Shown here: positions 22,655 to 30,902 of the stretch, piece after piece
Layout: every line of letters starts with the position of its first letter
How positions within the stretch are numbered: position 1 is the stretch's first letter
Origin: an uncultured Clostridium sp.
GTDB taxonomy: Bacteria > Bacillota > Clostridia > Lachnospirales > Lachnospiraceae
NCBI GenBank assembly: GCA_947253885.1
Contig: CAMYAO010000021.1
Location: forward strand, 1 to 30,916
Length of the DNA: 30,916 bases
Direction: 5' to 3'
Notes under the pieces: model-generated
The model's input: only the letters and a program-made list of their open reading frames with translations
Told to the model about the DNA's origin: nothing
Database searches by the model: none
Translations under genes and position numbers: made by a program

Positions 22655-24043
22655 ATGAATACAGGAAAAATAGTACAGGTTATGGGACCTGTAGTAGATG
22701 TAGAATTTTCCAATCATGACCTTCCACGCATCAAAGATGCTCTCGAAGTAGAAAATAACGGGAAGAAGTGCATCATGGAGGTGGCACAACATATAGGAAA
22801 TGATGTAGTTCGTTGCATTATGTTGGCTGCAAGTGAGGGTCTGTACAGAGGTATGGATGTTACAGCAACGGGTGATGCGATCACGGTTCCGGTCGGAGGA
22901 AATACTCTGGGACGTTTATTTAATGTTTTGGGAGAACCTTTGGATCGGCTCGGAGAGGTGAAATCTGAAGAAAAGTGGTCTATCCACAGAGAACCGCCTT
23001 CTTTTGAGGATCAAAGTCCGGTAGTTGAAGTATTGGAGACCGGCATTAAAGTAATTGATTTGCTGGCACCTTATTCAAAGGGCGGTAAGATCGGTCTGTT
23101 CGGTGGTGCCGGTGTAGGTAAAACCGTATTGATTCAGGAATTGATTCAGAATATTGCGACTGAGCACGGCGGATACTCTATTTTTACCGGCGTTGGAGAA
23201 CGTTCTCGTGAGGGAAATGATTTATGGACTGAAATGAGTGAGTCCGGAGTTCTGGCAAAAACGGCACTTGTGTTCGGACAGATGAATGAGCCGCCCGGAG
23301 CTCGTATGCGGGTAGCGGAAACCGGTCTTACCATGGCGGAATATTTCCGTGATAAGGAGCATCAGGATGTGTTGTTATTTATTGATAATATATTCCGATT
23401 TGTACAGGCAGGTTCGGAGGTATCGGCATTACTGGGACGTATGCCTTCCGCGGTAGGATATCAGCCTACACTGGCAAATGATCTGGGTGAATTACAGGAG
23501 AGAATTGCGTCTACCAAGGACGGTTCGGTCACCTCAGTGCAGGCAATCTATGTACCTGCCGACGATCTGACAGATCCTGCACCCGCAACCACATTTACCC
23601 ATTTGGATGCAACCACTGTTTTGTCCAGAAAGATTGTTGAACAGGGTATTTATCCGGCGGTAGATCCGTTGGAGTCCACCTCCAGAGTATTGGAACCGGA
23701 TGTGGTAGGTCAGGAGCATTATGAGACAGCCCGTGCAGTGCAGGCAATCTTGCAGAATTATAAAGAATTGCAGGATATTATCGGTATTTTAGGTATGGAA
23801 GAGTTGTCGGAAGAGGATAAGACAACTGTTTACCGTGCCAGAAAGATTCAGAGATTTTTATCGCAGCCTTTCCATGTGGCAGAGCAGTTTACCGGTATTT
23901 CGGGTAAGTATGTTCCTTTGGAAGAAACAATTCGCGGCTTTAAAATGATTATTGACGGAGAAATGGACGACTATCCGGAACAGGCATTCTTTAATGTCGG
24001 CGGAATTGATGAGGTAATTGAGAAGGCTAAATCCATGAAGTAG
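22655..24043 (+). CDS. atpD: ATP synthase F1 subunit beta
   Basis: Catalytic subunit. The 462 residues have P-loop GGAGVGKT (150-157), the catalytic Glu block GERSREGND just after it, Walker B LLFIDNIFRF and the C-terminal ELSEED lever (GMEELSEEDK). All catalytic residues seen are intact. GAGAGGG precedes the ATG. Confidence 0.98.
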   Translation: MNTGKIVQVMGPVVDVEFSNHDLPRIKDALEVENNGKKCIMEVAQHIGNDVVRCIMLAASEGLYRGMDVTATGDAITVPVGGNTLGRLFNVLGEPLDRLGEVKSEEKWSIHREPPSFEDQSPVVEVLETGIKVIDLLAPYSKGGKIGLFGGAGVGKTVLIQELIQNIATEHGGYSIFTGVGERSREGNDLWTEMSESGVLAKTALVFGQMNEPPGARMRVAETGLTMAEYFRDKEHQDVLLFIDNIFRFVQAGSEVSALLGRMPSAVGYQPTLANDLGELQERIASTKDGSVTSVQAIYVPADDLTDPAPATTFTHLDATTVLSRKIVEQGIYPAVDPLESTSRVLEPDVVGQEHYETARAVQAILQNYKELQDIIGILGMEELSEEDKTTVYRARKIQRFLSQPFHVAEQFTGISGKYVPLEETIRGFKMIIDGEMDDYPEQAFFNVGGIDEVIEKAKSMK

Positions 24044-24052
24044 GAGGCATAG

Positions 24053-24472
24053 ATGAATACATTTCAATTAAAGGTTTATGCTCATGATAAAATTTATTTT
24101 AATGGGGAAGCTCAATCAGTCCTGATTCCGGCTTTGGACGGCGGCTACCAGCTTATGGCAAGACATGAGGAATGCGTAGTAGCAGTATGTGAAGGAGAAT
24201 TGCTGATCACAGATGCAGAAGGAAAGAAACTTTCCGCTGTATGCGGTCGCGGATTTGCTGAATTCCATACAGGTGAAAACTATGCGGAAGTATTGGTAGA
24301 CACGGTGGAGAGACCGGAGGAAATTGATGTTCGTCGTGCGCGAGAGGCAAAAGAAAGAGCGGAGGAGTGTTTACGTCAGAAGCAAAGTCTGATGGAACAT
24401 AACCGTTCGGCTGCTGCACTGGCAAGAGCGATGGCACGACTGAAAGAAGCAAGTAAATATAATCATTCTTAA
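24053..24472 (+). CDS. atpC: ATP synthase F1 subunit epsilon
   Basis: Regulatory rotor subunit at the foot of gamma. The 139 residues have the N-terminal beta-sandwich (about 1-85, with GGYQLMARHEECVVAV) and a two-helix C-terminal domain (DVRRAREAKERAEECLRQ...ALARAMARLK) able to inhibit ATP hydrolysis. Last gene of the operon; TAGGAGG is before the ATG and a terminator starts 30 bases after the stop. Confidence 0.95.
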   Translation: MNTFQLKVYAHDKIYFNGEAQSVLIPALDGGYQLMARHEECVVAVCEGELLITDAEGKKLSAVCGRGFAEFHTGENYAEVLVDTVERPEEIDVRRAREAKERAEECLRQKQSLMEHNRSAAALARAMARLKEASKYNHS

Positions 24473-24502
24473 CTTACAGAGTTGGTAATAAGGAAATCAG
24501 AG

Positions 24503-24539
24503 AGCCGACCGGTCCGGGAACAGACCGATCGGCTTCTTT
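24503..24539 (+). terminator. Terminator of the atp operon
   Basis: GCCGACCGGTC (24504-24514) pairs with GACCGATCGGC (24523-24533) with a single mismatch, around an 8-base loop. It is followed by TTCTTTGT and an AT-rich stretch. Confidence 0.85.
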
Positions 24540-24570
24540 GTATATATTTTTATAGGAAGTTCGGGAATTC

Positions 24571-24579
24571 TGCTATAAT
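24571..24579 (+). promoter_or_regulatory. Extended -10 promoter directly before the decarboxylase-like gene
   Basis: TGCTATAAT matches TGnTATAAT. Only 7 bases separate it from the ATG at 24587, the same spacing as at tsaC, and there is no ribosome site. A leaderless message is predicted. Confidence 0.65.
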
Positions 24580-24586
24580 AACAAAT

Positions 24587-25978
24587 ATGAAGAAAAAATT
24601 AGTAAATTACAGTAAGAGTGCTTATTATCCGTTTCATATGCCGGGACATAAACGGCAATATGATTTCGGAATAAGGTCTCAGGAAATAGATATTACCGAA
24701 ATTTCGGGATTTGACAATCTGCATCATGCGGAAGGTATTTTAAAAGAAGCGCAGGAGCGGATGGCAGAGGTTTTTCGCTCGGAAAAAAGTTACTATCTGA
24801 TAAACGGTAGTACTGCCGGAATTCTGTCCGCCATATCGGCATGTACCCAAAAAGGGGATGCGATCCTGATGGCGAGAAACTGTCATAAGGCAGTTTATCA
24901 CGCGGTTGCATTGAGAGATTTAAAGCCGATCTATATATATCCGGAAGTGACAAAACCTGGGATTCAGGGAAGTATCTCTCCATTGGAAATAGAGCGTATA
25001 TTGAAAAAAGAACAGGTGAGGGCAGTTGTAATTACCAGCCCGACCTATGACGGAGTAGTATCTGATATAAAAGCGATAGCGAAACTCGTACATCGCTATA
25101 AGATTCCTTTGATCGTGGATGAGGCGCACGGTGCACATTTCGGTTTTGGAGCATCCGATTTTTCAAAGGCGCACTGGCTGGGGGCAGATCTCGTGATTGA
25201 AAGCCTCCATAAAACTTTACCGTCCTATACGCAAACAGCGGCACTTCATATAGGAAACTCGAATTTTGTGGACAAGGATCGTACGGCATATTATTTACAG
25301 GTCTATCAGACGAGCTCACCCTCGTATCTGCTGATGTCCGGGATAGAAGACTGTGTAGAGTTTGCGGCTTCTTCGGCAGAAGAATTTAATGTATTTTATC
25401 ATCGGCTACATCAGTTTTATAAGGAACATGCAGGGTTGGATCGTATCAGGTTGTACCCTTACAGCAAGGAAAAAGGGATTTTTCAGAGAGATCCGTCCAA
25501 GATTTTGATCAGTGCGACGCAGATCGGATGGACGGGACATCGGTTGAGTGAGGAATTTCGTCAGAACTATTATCTGGAAATGGAAATGGAAACAATGGAT
25601 ACGGTAACTGCGCTGACTTCTGTCTGTGATACGCAGGAGGGATTTGACCGGTTATCAAAAGCGATACGGGAAATGGATTTAAGAAGAGGAAGTGCAATTG
25701 TTCCGATGAATGCTTCGGACTTATACAGAAAGACAGATCAGAGATATCTTCCGGGAGAGGTTGTGGATCGACGTGGAGAGACCGTATCTTTATCAGAATC
25801 AAAAAACCGTATTTCCTCGGATTTTATTTATTTATATCCGCCGGGAATCCCGTTGCTGGTTCCGGGAGAGCAGATTACGGAGGAAATTACAGAAATTCTA
25901 TTTCGGTGTGTACATTCGGGAATTGAAGTGATCGGATTGGAAAACGGGAAAGTTCGGGTCATTGGAAATAGCTTTTAA
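24587..25978 (+). CDS. Orn/Lys/Arg decarboxylase-like PLP enzyme (YaaO/SpeA type)
   Basis: Fold-type I PLP enzyme of the basic amino acid decarboxylase family, 463 residues. It contains the N-terminal YYPFHMPGHKR motif (13-23), NCHKA with the ring-stacking His100, VDEAHGAHFG with Asp178 and His181, and the Schiff-base Lys209 in SLHKTLPS. I cannot tell the substrate (arginine, lysine or ornithine). I chose ATG 24587 because family homology starts there; an upstream in-frame extension runs through the atp terminator. It stands where B. subtilis has yaaO, first in the holB cluster, and probably heads the operon down to tadA. Confidence 0.88.
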   Translation: MKKKLVNYSKSAYYPFHMPGHKRQYDFGIRSQEIDITEISGFDNLHHAEGILKEAQERMAEVFRSEKSYYLINGSTAGILSAISACTQKGDAILMARNCHKAVYHAVALRDLKPIYIYPEVTKPGIQGSISPLEIERILKKEQVRAVVITSPTYDGVVSDIKAIAKLVHRYKIPLIVDEAHGAHFGFGASDFSKAHWLGADLVIESLHKTLPSYTQTAALHIGNSNFVDKDRTAYYLQVYQTSSPSYLLMSGIEDCVEFAASSAEEFNVFYHRLHQFYKEHAGLDRIRLYPYSKEKGIFQRDPSKILISATQIGWTGHRLSEEFRQNYYLEMEMETMDTVTALTSVCDTQEGFDRLSKAIREMDLRRGSAIVPMNASDLYRKTDQRYLPGEVVDRRGETVSLSESKNRISSDFIYLYPPGIPLLVPGEQITEEITEILFRCVHSGIEVIGLENGKVRVIGNSF

Positions 25979-26043
25979 TTTCCATTTATTTGAGCTATAC
26001 TTAAATTTGTATGTGAGAAAATTGAAAGATATGGGAGAATTCT

Positions 26044-26637
26044 ATGGGAAAAATTTTCTGCCTGATGGGAAAAAGTGCATCAGGAAAAGATACAATATAT
26101 GAACATTTGATGGCGGAAGAAGAGCTGTCCCTTTGCCCATTGGTTCCATATACAACGAGACCGATTCGCAGTGATGAGGAAGAGGGAAAGCAGTATCATT
26201 TTTGTACTGATCAACAGGCAGATGAAATGCTGGCACAGGGAAAAGTGATTGAAATGCGAATATATCATACAATTCACGGTGACTGGCGGTATTTTACCGC
26301 GGATGACGGTCAGATTGATCTGAAAGAGCATAATTATCTTTTAATCGGGACATTGGAGGTTTTGGAACAACTGGTTCGATTTTTCGGGAAAGAGTACGTA
26401 ATCCCTGTCTATATCTGGATTGAGGACGGTCTTCGTCTATCCAGAGCATTAGAGCGGGAGCGTTTTCAGCAAGAGCCTCATTATGCGGAGCTTTGCAGAA
26501 GGTATCTGGCAGATGAGGCGGATTTTTCGGAAGAAAATTGCAGACAGCACGGGATTACAAAGAAATTTGAGAATCGTATGCTGCAGGAAACGGTTCATAT
26601 GATAAAGGAATATATGATGGAACAGTGTGAGGAATAG
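26044..26637 (+). CDS. Guanylate-kinase-like nucleotide kinase
   Basis: P-loop kinase of the guanylate kinase fold, 197 residues. Walker A is GKSASGKDT (9-17), and the GMP-binding block PYTTRPIRSDEEEGKQYHF (35-53) has TTRP and the later YHF as in Gmk. Asp in place of the second Ser/Thr in GKDT (usual GKST/GKGT) is a deviation. The second half (LKEHNYLLIGTLEVLEQL ... CRRYLADEADF) departs from housekeeping Gmk. In the matching B. subtilis locus this slot holds tmk (thymidylate kinase). GGGAGAATTCT precedes the ATG. The holB start is 4 bases after the stop. Confidence 0.75.
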   Translation: MGKIFCLMGKSASGKDTIYEHLMAEEELSLCPLVPYTTRPIRSDEEEGKQYHFCTDQQADEMLAQGKVIEMRIYHTIHGDWRYFTADDGQIDLKEHNYLLIGTLEVLEQLVRFFGKEYVIPVYIWIEDGLRLSRALERERFQQEPHYAELCRRYLADEADFSEENCRQHGITKKFENRMLQETVHMIKEYMMEQCEE

Positions 26638-26640
26638 ACT

Positions 26641-27636
26641 TTGGCGGAGTTTAAAGAGATAATAGGTCATGAAAGCCTGATTCATCATTTGCAGGTTGCA
26701 ATTCGACAGGATAAGGTGTCACATGCATATCTGTTTCAGGGAGAAGCATTGTGTGGGAAAAAGTTGGTGGCTCAGGCGTTTGCAAAAGCACTTCTTTGTG
26801 AAAACGAAAAGGGAGAAGCCTGCGGAGTTTGCCATTCCTGTAAACAGGCGGAGTCCGGGAACCATCCGGACATTATCCGAGTAATCCCCTCTAAAGAAAC
26901 AGTATTGTCGGTAGAAGATGTTCGAACACAAATCAATGCAGATATTTCTATTAAGCCGTACCAGAGTCGCTATAAGATTTATTTGATTGCAGACGGTGAC
27001 AGGATGAATGAGGCAGCGCAGAATGCATTGTTAAAGACGATGGAAGAGCCTCCGGAATATGCTGTTTTGGTTATTATGACTACAAATGCGGAGCATTTTC
27101 TTCCGACGATCCGATCGAGATGCGTAACCTTGAATTTCAGGTGGGTATCAGACGGACAGATCCGGGAATATTTAATGAAGCAATATCAGCTGACCGATTA
27201 TCGAGCGGCTGAGGTGGTATCTTTTGCACAGGGAAATGTGGGGAAAGCGATAATGCTTGCATCTTCTTCCCTGTTTACAGACTTAAGGGACAGGCTGCTG
27301 TCCTGTCTGCGAAAAATTTCCGAACGCAATATTCTGGAGATTTCACAGGAAACTCAGGAACTGATGGCGATTGCAGAGGAAAAGACAGTACTCCTGGATA
27401 TGATGACAGTATGGTTTCGGGATGTACTGTTGTATAAAACGACAAAAAATAATCGCTTTTTGATCTTTAAGGATTCCGAAGCGGATATTAAAAGAGAAGC
27501 AAAACGGATCTCGGAGTCGGGTCTGGCAGCTATTTTTGAAGCAATAAAACAAGCAAAACAACGCATAAAATCCAATGTAAGTCCACAACTTACGATGGAA
27601 GTGTTGTTTGATACGATAAGGAAACAAATGATATGA
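26641..27636 (+). CDS. holB: DNA polymerase III subunit delta'
   Basis: Clamp-loader subunit, 331 residues. The AAA+ module has a degenerate P-loop (GEALCGKK, 34-41), as usual for delta', which does not hydrolyse ATP. The zinc module uses Cys53, Cys61, Cys64 and Cys67 (CGVCHSC). The block QNALLKTMEEPPEYAVLVIMTTN and the arginine-finger SRC (TIRSRC) are present. The start is TTG, with TGAGGA upstream at the end of the kinase gene; no ATG fits as well. It overlaps ricT by 4 bases (ATGA). Confidence 0.95.
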   Translation: MAEFKEIIGHESLIHHLQVAIRQDKVSHAYLFQGEALCGKKLVAQAFAKALLCENEKGEACGVCHSCKQAESGNHPDIIRVIPSKETVLSVEDVRTQINADISIKPYQSRYKIYLIADGDRMNEAAQNALLKTMEEPPEYAVLVIMTTNAEHFLPTIRSRCVTLNFRWVSDGQIREYLMKQYQLTDYRAAEVVSFAQGNVGKAIMLASSSLFTDLRDRLLSCLRKISERNILEISQETQELMAIAEEKTVLLDMMTVWFRDVLLYKTTKNNRFLIFKDSEADIKREAKRISESGLAAIFEAIKQAKQRIKSNVSPQLTMEVLFDTIRKQMI

Positions 27637-28532
27637 TAACGGTGGTGGGTGTAAAGTTTCGCATTGCAGGAAAGATTTATTTTTTCAGTCCGGGAGAGCT
27701 GGCGTTGAAAAGAGGAGATCATGTAATCGTAGAGACGGCACGAGGTGTAGAATACGGAACGATCATGAGCGGACCGAAGCAGGTTACGGAGGAAAAGATC
27801 GTACAGCCGCTCAAAACGATCATTCGGATTGCGACAGAGCAGGATGAAGAGCATTATTTAGAAAATCGATTTCATGAAAAAGAAGCATTTGAAATCTGTA
27901 AAGAAAAGGTTCAAAAGCATGGATTGGAAATGAAATTGGTGCAGTCGGAGTATACCTTCGACAATAAAAAATTAATTTTTTATTTTACGGCAGACGGACG
28001 TGTGGATTTTCGTGAGCTGGTAAAGGATCTGGCAAGTGTCTTTCGAACAAGAATCGAACTTCGACAGATCGGTGTGCGAGATGAGACAAAAATTTTGGGA
28101 GGAATCGGAATCTGCGGAAGAGTGCTGTGTTGCCATTCCTATTTATCGGAGTTTGCACCGGTATCCATTAAAATGGCAAAAGAGCAGAATTTATCGCTTA
28201 ATCCTTCTAAAATTTCGGGAAATTGCGGTCGATTGATGTGCTGCTTAAATAATGAAGCGGAAACGTATGAATATTTGAATTCAAAGTTGCCGCATCATGG
28301 AGACCGTGTTATCACAAGAGACGGTCTTAAAGGAGAAGTACACAGTATCAGTGTACTGCGTCAGACGGTAAAGTTGATTGTACAGATCGGAGATGAAAAG
28401 GAAATTCGTGAGTATCCGATTGGAGAATTGAAGTTTAAACCGAAGCGGAAGAAGGCGCAGCTGACTAAAGAAGAGCAAAAACAGCTGGCTTCGTTAGAAG
28501 ATCGAAAAGGAGATTCCAAGCTTCATGATTGA
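27633..28532 (+). CDS. ricT: RicT/YaaT, PSP1-domain RNA-processing regulator
   Basis: Homologue of B. subtilis RicT (YaaT), which with RicA and RicF forms an Fe-S-containing Y-complex that helps RNase Y mature selected mRNAs. The 299 residues have the PSP1 region (about 60-145) and the Cys cluster: Cys161, Cys166-Cys167 (GICGRVLCC) and Cys198, Cys203-Cys204 (GNCGRLMCC), which fit cluster ligands. The C-terminus is basic and charged. It lies between holB and trmN6, as in Bacillus, but the yabA gene found there is absent here. Translation is coupled to holB by ATGA and overlaps trmN6 by 8 bases. Confidence 0.93.
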   Translation: MITVVGVKFRIAGKIYFFSPGELALKRGDHVIVETARGVEYGTIMSGPKQVTEEKIVQPLKTIIRIATEQDEEHYLENRFHEKEAFEICKEKVQKHGLEMKLVQSEYTFDNKKLIFYFTADGRVDFRELVKDLASVFRTRIELRQIGVRDETKILGGIGICGRVLCCHSYLSEFAPVSIKMAKEQNLSLNPSKISGNCGRLMCCLNNEAETYEYLNSKLPHHGDRVITRDGLKGEVHSISVLRQTVKLIVQIGDEKEIREYPIGELKFKPKRKKAQLTKEEQKQLASLEDRKGDSKLHD

Positions 28533-29262
28533 TCTTTTGAAAAATGAAAGACTGGATGATCTCAATCGTAACGGATATCAGATTATTCAGAACACAAAGA
28601 AGTTCTGTTTTGGAATGGATGCCGTGTTACTGTCCGATTTTGCAAAGGTAGAAGCGGGGAAACGGGCAGTAGACCTCGGAACCGGAACCGGGATTATACC
28701 GATTCTGTTGGAAGCAAAGACAAAAGGACGACATTTTACCGGATTGGAAATTCAAACGGAAAGTGTGGATATGGCAAGGCGAAGTGTACTGCATAACGGT
28801 CTGCAGGATAAAATTTCCATAGTAGAGGGGGATATTTGCAGAGCGAGTGAACTCTTCGGAATGCAATCATTTGATGTAGTAACCACCAATCCGCCCTATA
28901 TGACAGCACAGCACGGGCTGGTAAATCCGGAAGATGCCAAGGCGATAGCCAGACATGAGATTCTTTGCACGTTAGAGGATATTATGAGAGAGAGCAGCAG
29001 ACTGCTGCCGGTGCATGGAAAATTTTATATGATTCATCGTCCGTTTCGTTTAGCAGAGATTTTTATCAAAATGGCAAGCTTTCATATAGAACCGAAACGG
29101 ATGCGTTTGGTACACCCTTATATCGGAAAGGAACCGAATATGGTGTTGATAGAGGGAATCAAGGGTGCAAAAGCGCGGATTACGGTAGAGCCACCGCTTA
29201 TTGTATATCAGTCACCCGGAGTATATACGGATGAGATTTATCAGATATATGGAGAAATGTAG
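28525..29262 (+). CDS. trmN6: tRNA1(Val) (adenine37-N6)-methyltransferase family (TrmN6/YabB)
   Basis: SAM-dependent N6-adenine methyltransferase, 245 residues. The SAM motif is VDLGTGTGIIPILL (49-62) and the amino-methyltransferase motif is NPPY (122-125). The N-terminus LNRNGYQIIQNTKKFCFGMDAVLLSDF is the usual YabB start. The tRNA target is inferred from the E. coli homologue. It overlaps ricT by 8 bases, and rsmI follows after 4. Confidence 0.9.
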   Translation: MIDLLKNERLDDLNRNGYQIIQNTKKFCFGMDAVLLSDFAKVEAGKRAVDLGTGTGIIPILLEAKTKGRHFTGLEIQTESVDMARRSVLHNGLQDKISIVEGDICRASELFGMQSFDVVTTNPPYMTAQHGLVNPEDAKAIARHEILCTLEDIMRESSRLLPVHGKFYMIHRPFRLAEIFIKMASFHIEPKRMRLVHPYIGKEPNMVLIEGIKGAKARITVEPPLIVYQSPGVYTDEIYQIYGEM

Positions 29263-29266
29263 GATC

Positions 29267-30130
29267 ATGGAACAAAAGCAAGTTGGTTGCCTGTATTTGT
29301 GTGCAACACCGATAGGAAATTTAGAAGATATTACATTGCGTGTGCTCCGTATATTAAAAGAAGTGGATTTGATTGCGGCAGAGGATACCAGAAATTCTGT
29401 TCATCTTTTACAGCATTTTGATATCCATACACCGATGACAAGCTATCATGAATTTAATAAAATAGAAAAAGCGTATCAGCTGATCGAAAAAATGAAAAAA
29501 GGAATCAGAGTTGCTTTGATTACGGATGCCGGGACACCGGGAATTTCCGATCCGGGAGAAGAACTGGTAAGACTGTGCCGGGAACAGGGAATTCCCGTGA
29601 CATCTCTTCCGGGAGCTGCAGCCTGTATTACAGCGCTTTCGATGTCCGGCCTTTCCAGTAGAAGATTTACGTTTGAAGCATTTCTGCCACGTGAAAAAAA
29701 GGCACGATTGACCGTTTTGAAAGAACTGGAACATGATACCAGAACCATTATCCTGTATGAAGCACCACATCATTTGAAAAAGACCTTAAAGGAGCTGTAT
29801 CAGGTACTTGGGAACCGCAGGATATCTGTTTGTCGTGAACTGACAAAAAAATTCGAGACAGTATTTTTGACCACTTTGGAGCATGCATTGGATTTCTACA
29901 ATAAAGAAGAACCGCGCGGGGAGTTTGTTTTGATCCTAGAAGGGTGCAGTCGCGAAAAACTCGTTGAAGAAGAACGGGACAGATGGAAACAGCTTTCCGT
30001 ATCGGAACATATGGAATATTATCTGAATCAGGGGCTGGATCAGAAAACCGCTATGAAACAGGTTGCAAAGGATCGCGGAGTGGGAAAACGAGAAATATAT
30101 CAGATGATTTTGGAAGAAAAGCATGTGTGA
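29267..30130 (+). CDS. rsmI: 16S rRNA (cytidine1402-2'-O)-methyltransferase
   Basis: Methylates the 2'-hydroxyl of C1402 in the decoding centre of 16S rRNA. The 287 residues have the tetrapyrrole-methylase fold: LCATPIGNLEDITLR near the start, AAEDTRNS, YHEFN, and the SAM loop DAGTPGISDPG, then a C-terminal helical region with GVGKREIYQ. I set the start at 29267 because family homology begins there. The longer frame overlaps trmN6 by 62 bases. It overlaps tadA by 8 bases. Confidence 0.95.
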   Translation: MEQKQVGCLYLCATPIGNLEDITLRVLRILKEVDLIAAEDTRNSVHLLQHFDIHTPMTSYHEFNKIEKAYQLIEKMKKGIRVALITDAGTPGISDPGEELVRLCREQGIPVTSLPGAAACITALSMSGLSSRRFTFEAFLPREKKARLTVLKELEHDTRTIILYEAPHHLKKTLKELYQVLGNRRISVCRELTKKFETVFLTTLEHALDFYNKEEPRGEFVLILEGCSREKLVEEERDRWKQLSVSEHMEYYLNQGLDQKTAMKQVAKDRGVGKREIYQMILEEKHV

Positions 30131-30614
30131 GACAGAGGATATCCGCTTTATGAAAGCGGCATTAAAAGATGCAAAAAAAGCGGCAAAGATACAGGAAGTG
30201 CCGATCGGTTGTGTGATCGTACAAGACGGAAAAATTATTGCACACGGTTATAATCGCAGAAATACAGATAAAAATACCCTGAGTCATGCCGAGTTGATTG
30301 CAATTCGAAAAGCAAATAAAAAGCTTGGAGATTGGAGGTTGGAGGATTGCACGATGTATGTAACTCTGGAACCATGTCAGATGTGTGCGGGAGCACTGGT
30401 GCAATCAAGAATAAAAAGAGTGGTAATTGCTGCAATGAATACAAAAGCGGGTTGCGGAGGTTCTGTGATCAATCTGCTGCAAATGGAGCAGTTTAATCAT
30501 CAGATAGAAGTGACAAGAGGTGTTTTGGAGGAAGAGTCTGCAGCGCTGATTTCCGAGTTTTTTCAGCAACTGCGTAAAAAGAGAAAAGAAAATAAGACTA
30601 TTGACGATAATTAG
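30123..30614 (+). CDS. tadA: tRNA(Arg) adenosine-34 deaminase
   Basis: Converts A34 to inosine in tRNA-Arg(ACG), needed to read CGN codons. The 163 residues have the zinc and catalytic residues SHAE (His55, Glu57) and PCQMC (Cys85, Cys88), and the typical EVPIGCVIV and NTLSHAE blocks. It starts inside the end of rsmI. The SRP RNA promoter overlaps its last codons. B. subtilis has tadA, then the SRP RNA gene, then dnaX in the same order. Confidence 0.95.
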   Translation: MCETEDIRFMKAALKDAKKAAKIQEVPIGCVIVQDGKIIAHGYNRRNTDKNTLSHAELIAIRKANKKLGDWRLEDCTMYVTLEPCQMCAGALVQSRIKRVVIAAMNTKAGCGGSVINLLQMEQFNHQIEVTRGVLEEESAALISEFFQQLRKKRKENKTIDDN

Positions 30615-30630
30615 ATATCAATGATATAAT
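30601..30630 (+). promoter_or_regulatory. Promoter of the SRP RNA gene
   Basis: TTGACG (30601-30606), 18 bases, TATAAT (30625-30630) with TG one base before the -10. Its -35 lies inside the end of tadA. The start is expected near 30637. Confidence 0.85.
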
Positions 30631-30636
30631 TCTAAA

Positions 30637-30902
30637 GTCCGAGCAGCCGGGGCGGTAGCGGTGCCCTGAACCTTCAATCCGCTATAGTTGGGGTGATGTC
30701 TGGTTGCGGGTTTCGAGTTTTAGAGCTGCCTTATATAAGCGGCGTTGAACTTTGGGTCTTACGCAACAGATCTCTATGAACCAGGTCAGGTCAGGAATGG
30801 AGCAGCCTTAAGTAGAATCGTCTGTGTGCCGTAAGGTAGCCTGAGGCGAGCTGGCTGTATGAGTAACGTCTGGAGCCGGGATTCAAGGCAAGACGCTCGG
30901 TA
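30637..30902 (+). ncRNA. ffs: Signal recognition particle RNA, large Bacillus type
   Basis: RNA core of SRP, which with Ffh targets nascent membrane proteins. It matches the ~270-nt Gram-positive scRNA in order. The Alu part has GGCGGTAGCGGTGCCCTG and CAATCCGCTATAG. Helix 8 is GGTCAGGTCAGGAATGGAGCAGCC with the GGAA tetraloop. The 3' strand is GTGCCGTAAGGTAGCCTG then CGAGCTGGCTG. The ends CCGAGC (30639-30644) and GCTCGG (30895-30900) pair. The 3' end is set by comparison with the B. subtilis RNA and is good to a few bases. Confidence 0.95.

Noticed and set aside
24482..24586. 35-codon N-terminal extension of the decarboxylase-like protein
   Set aside because: It runs through the atp terminator and the -10 box, and the family N-terminus begins at 24587.
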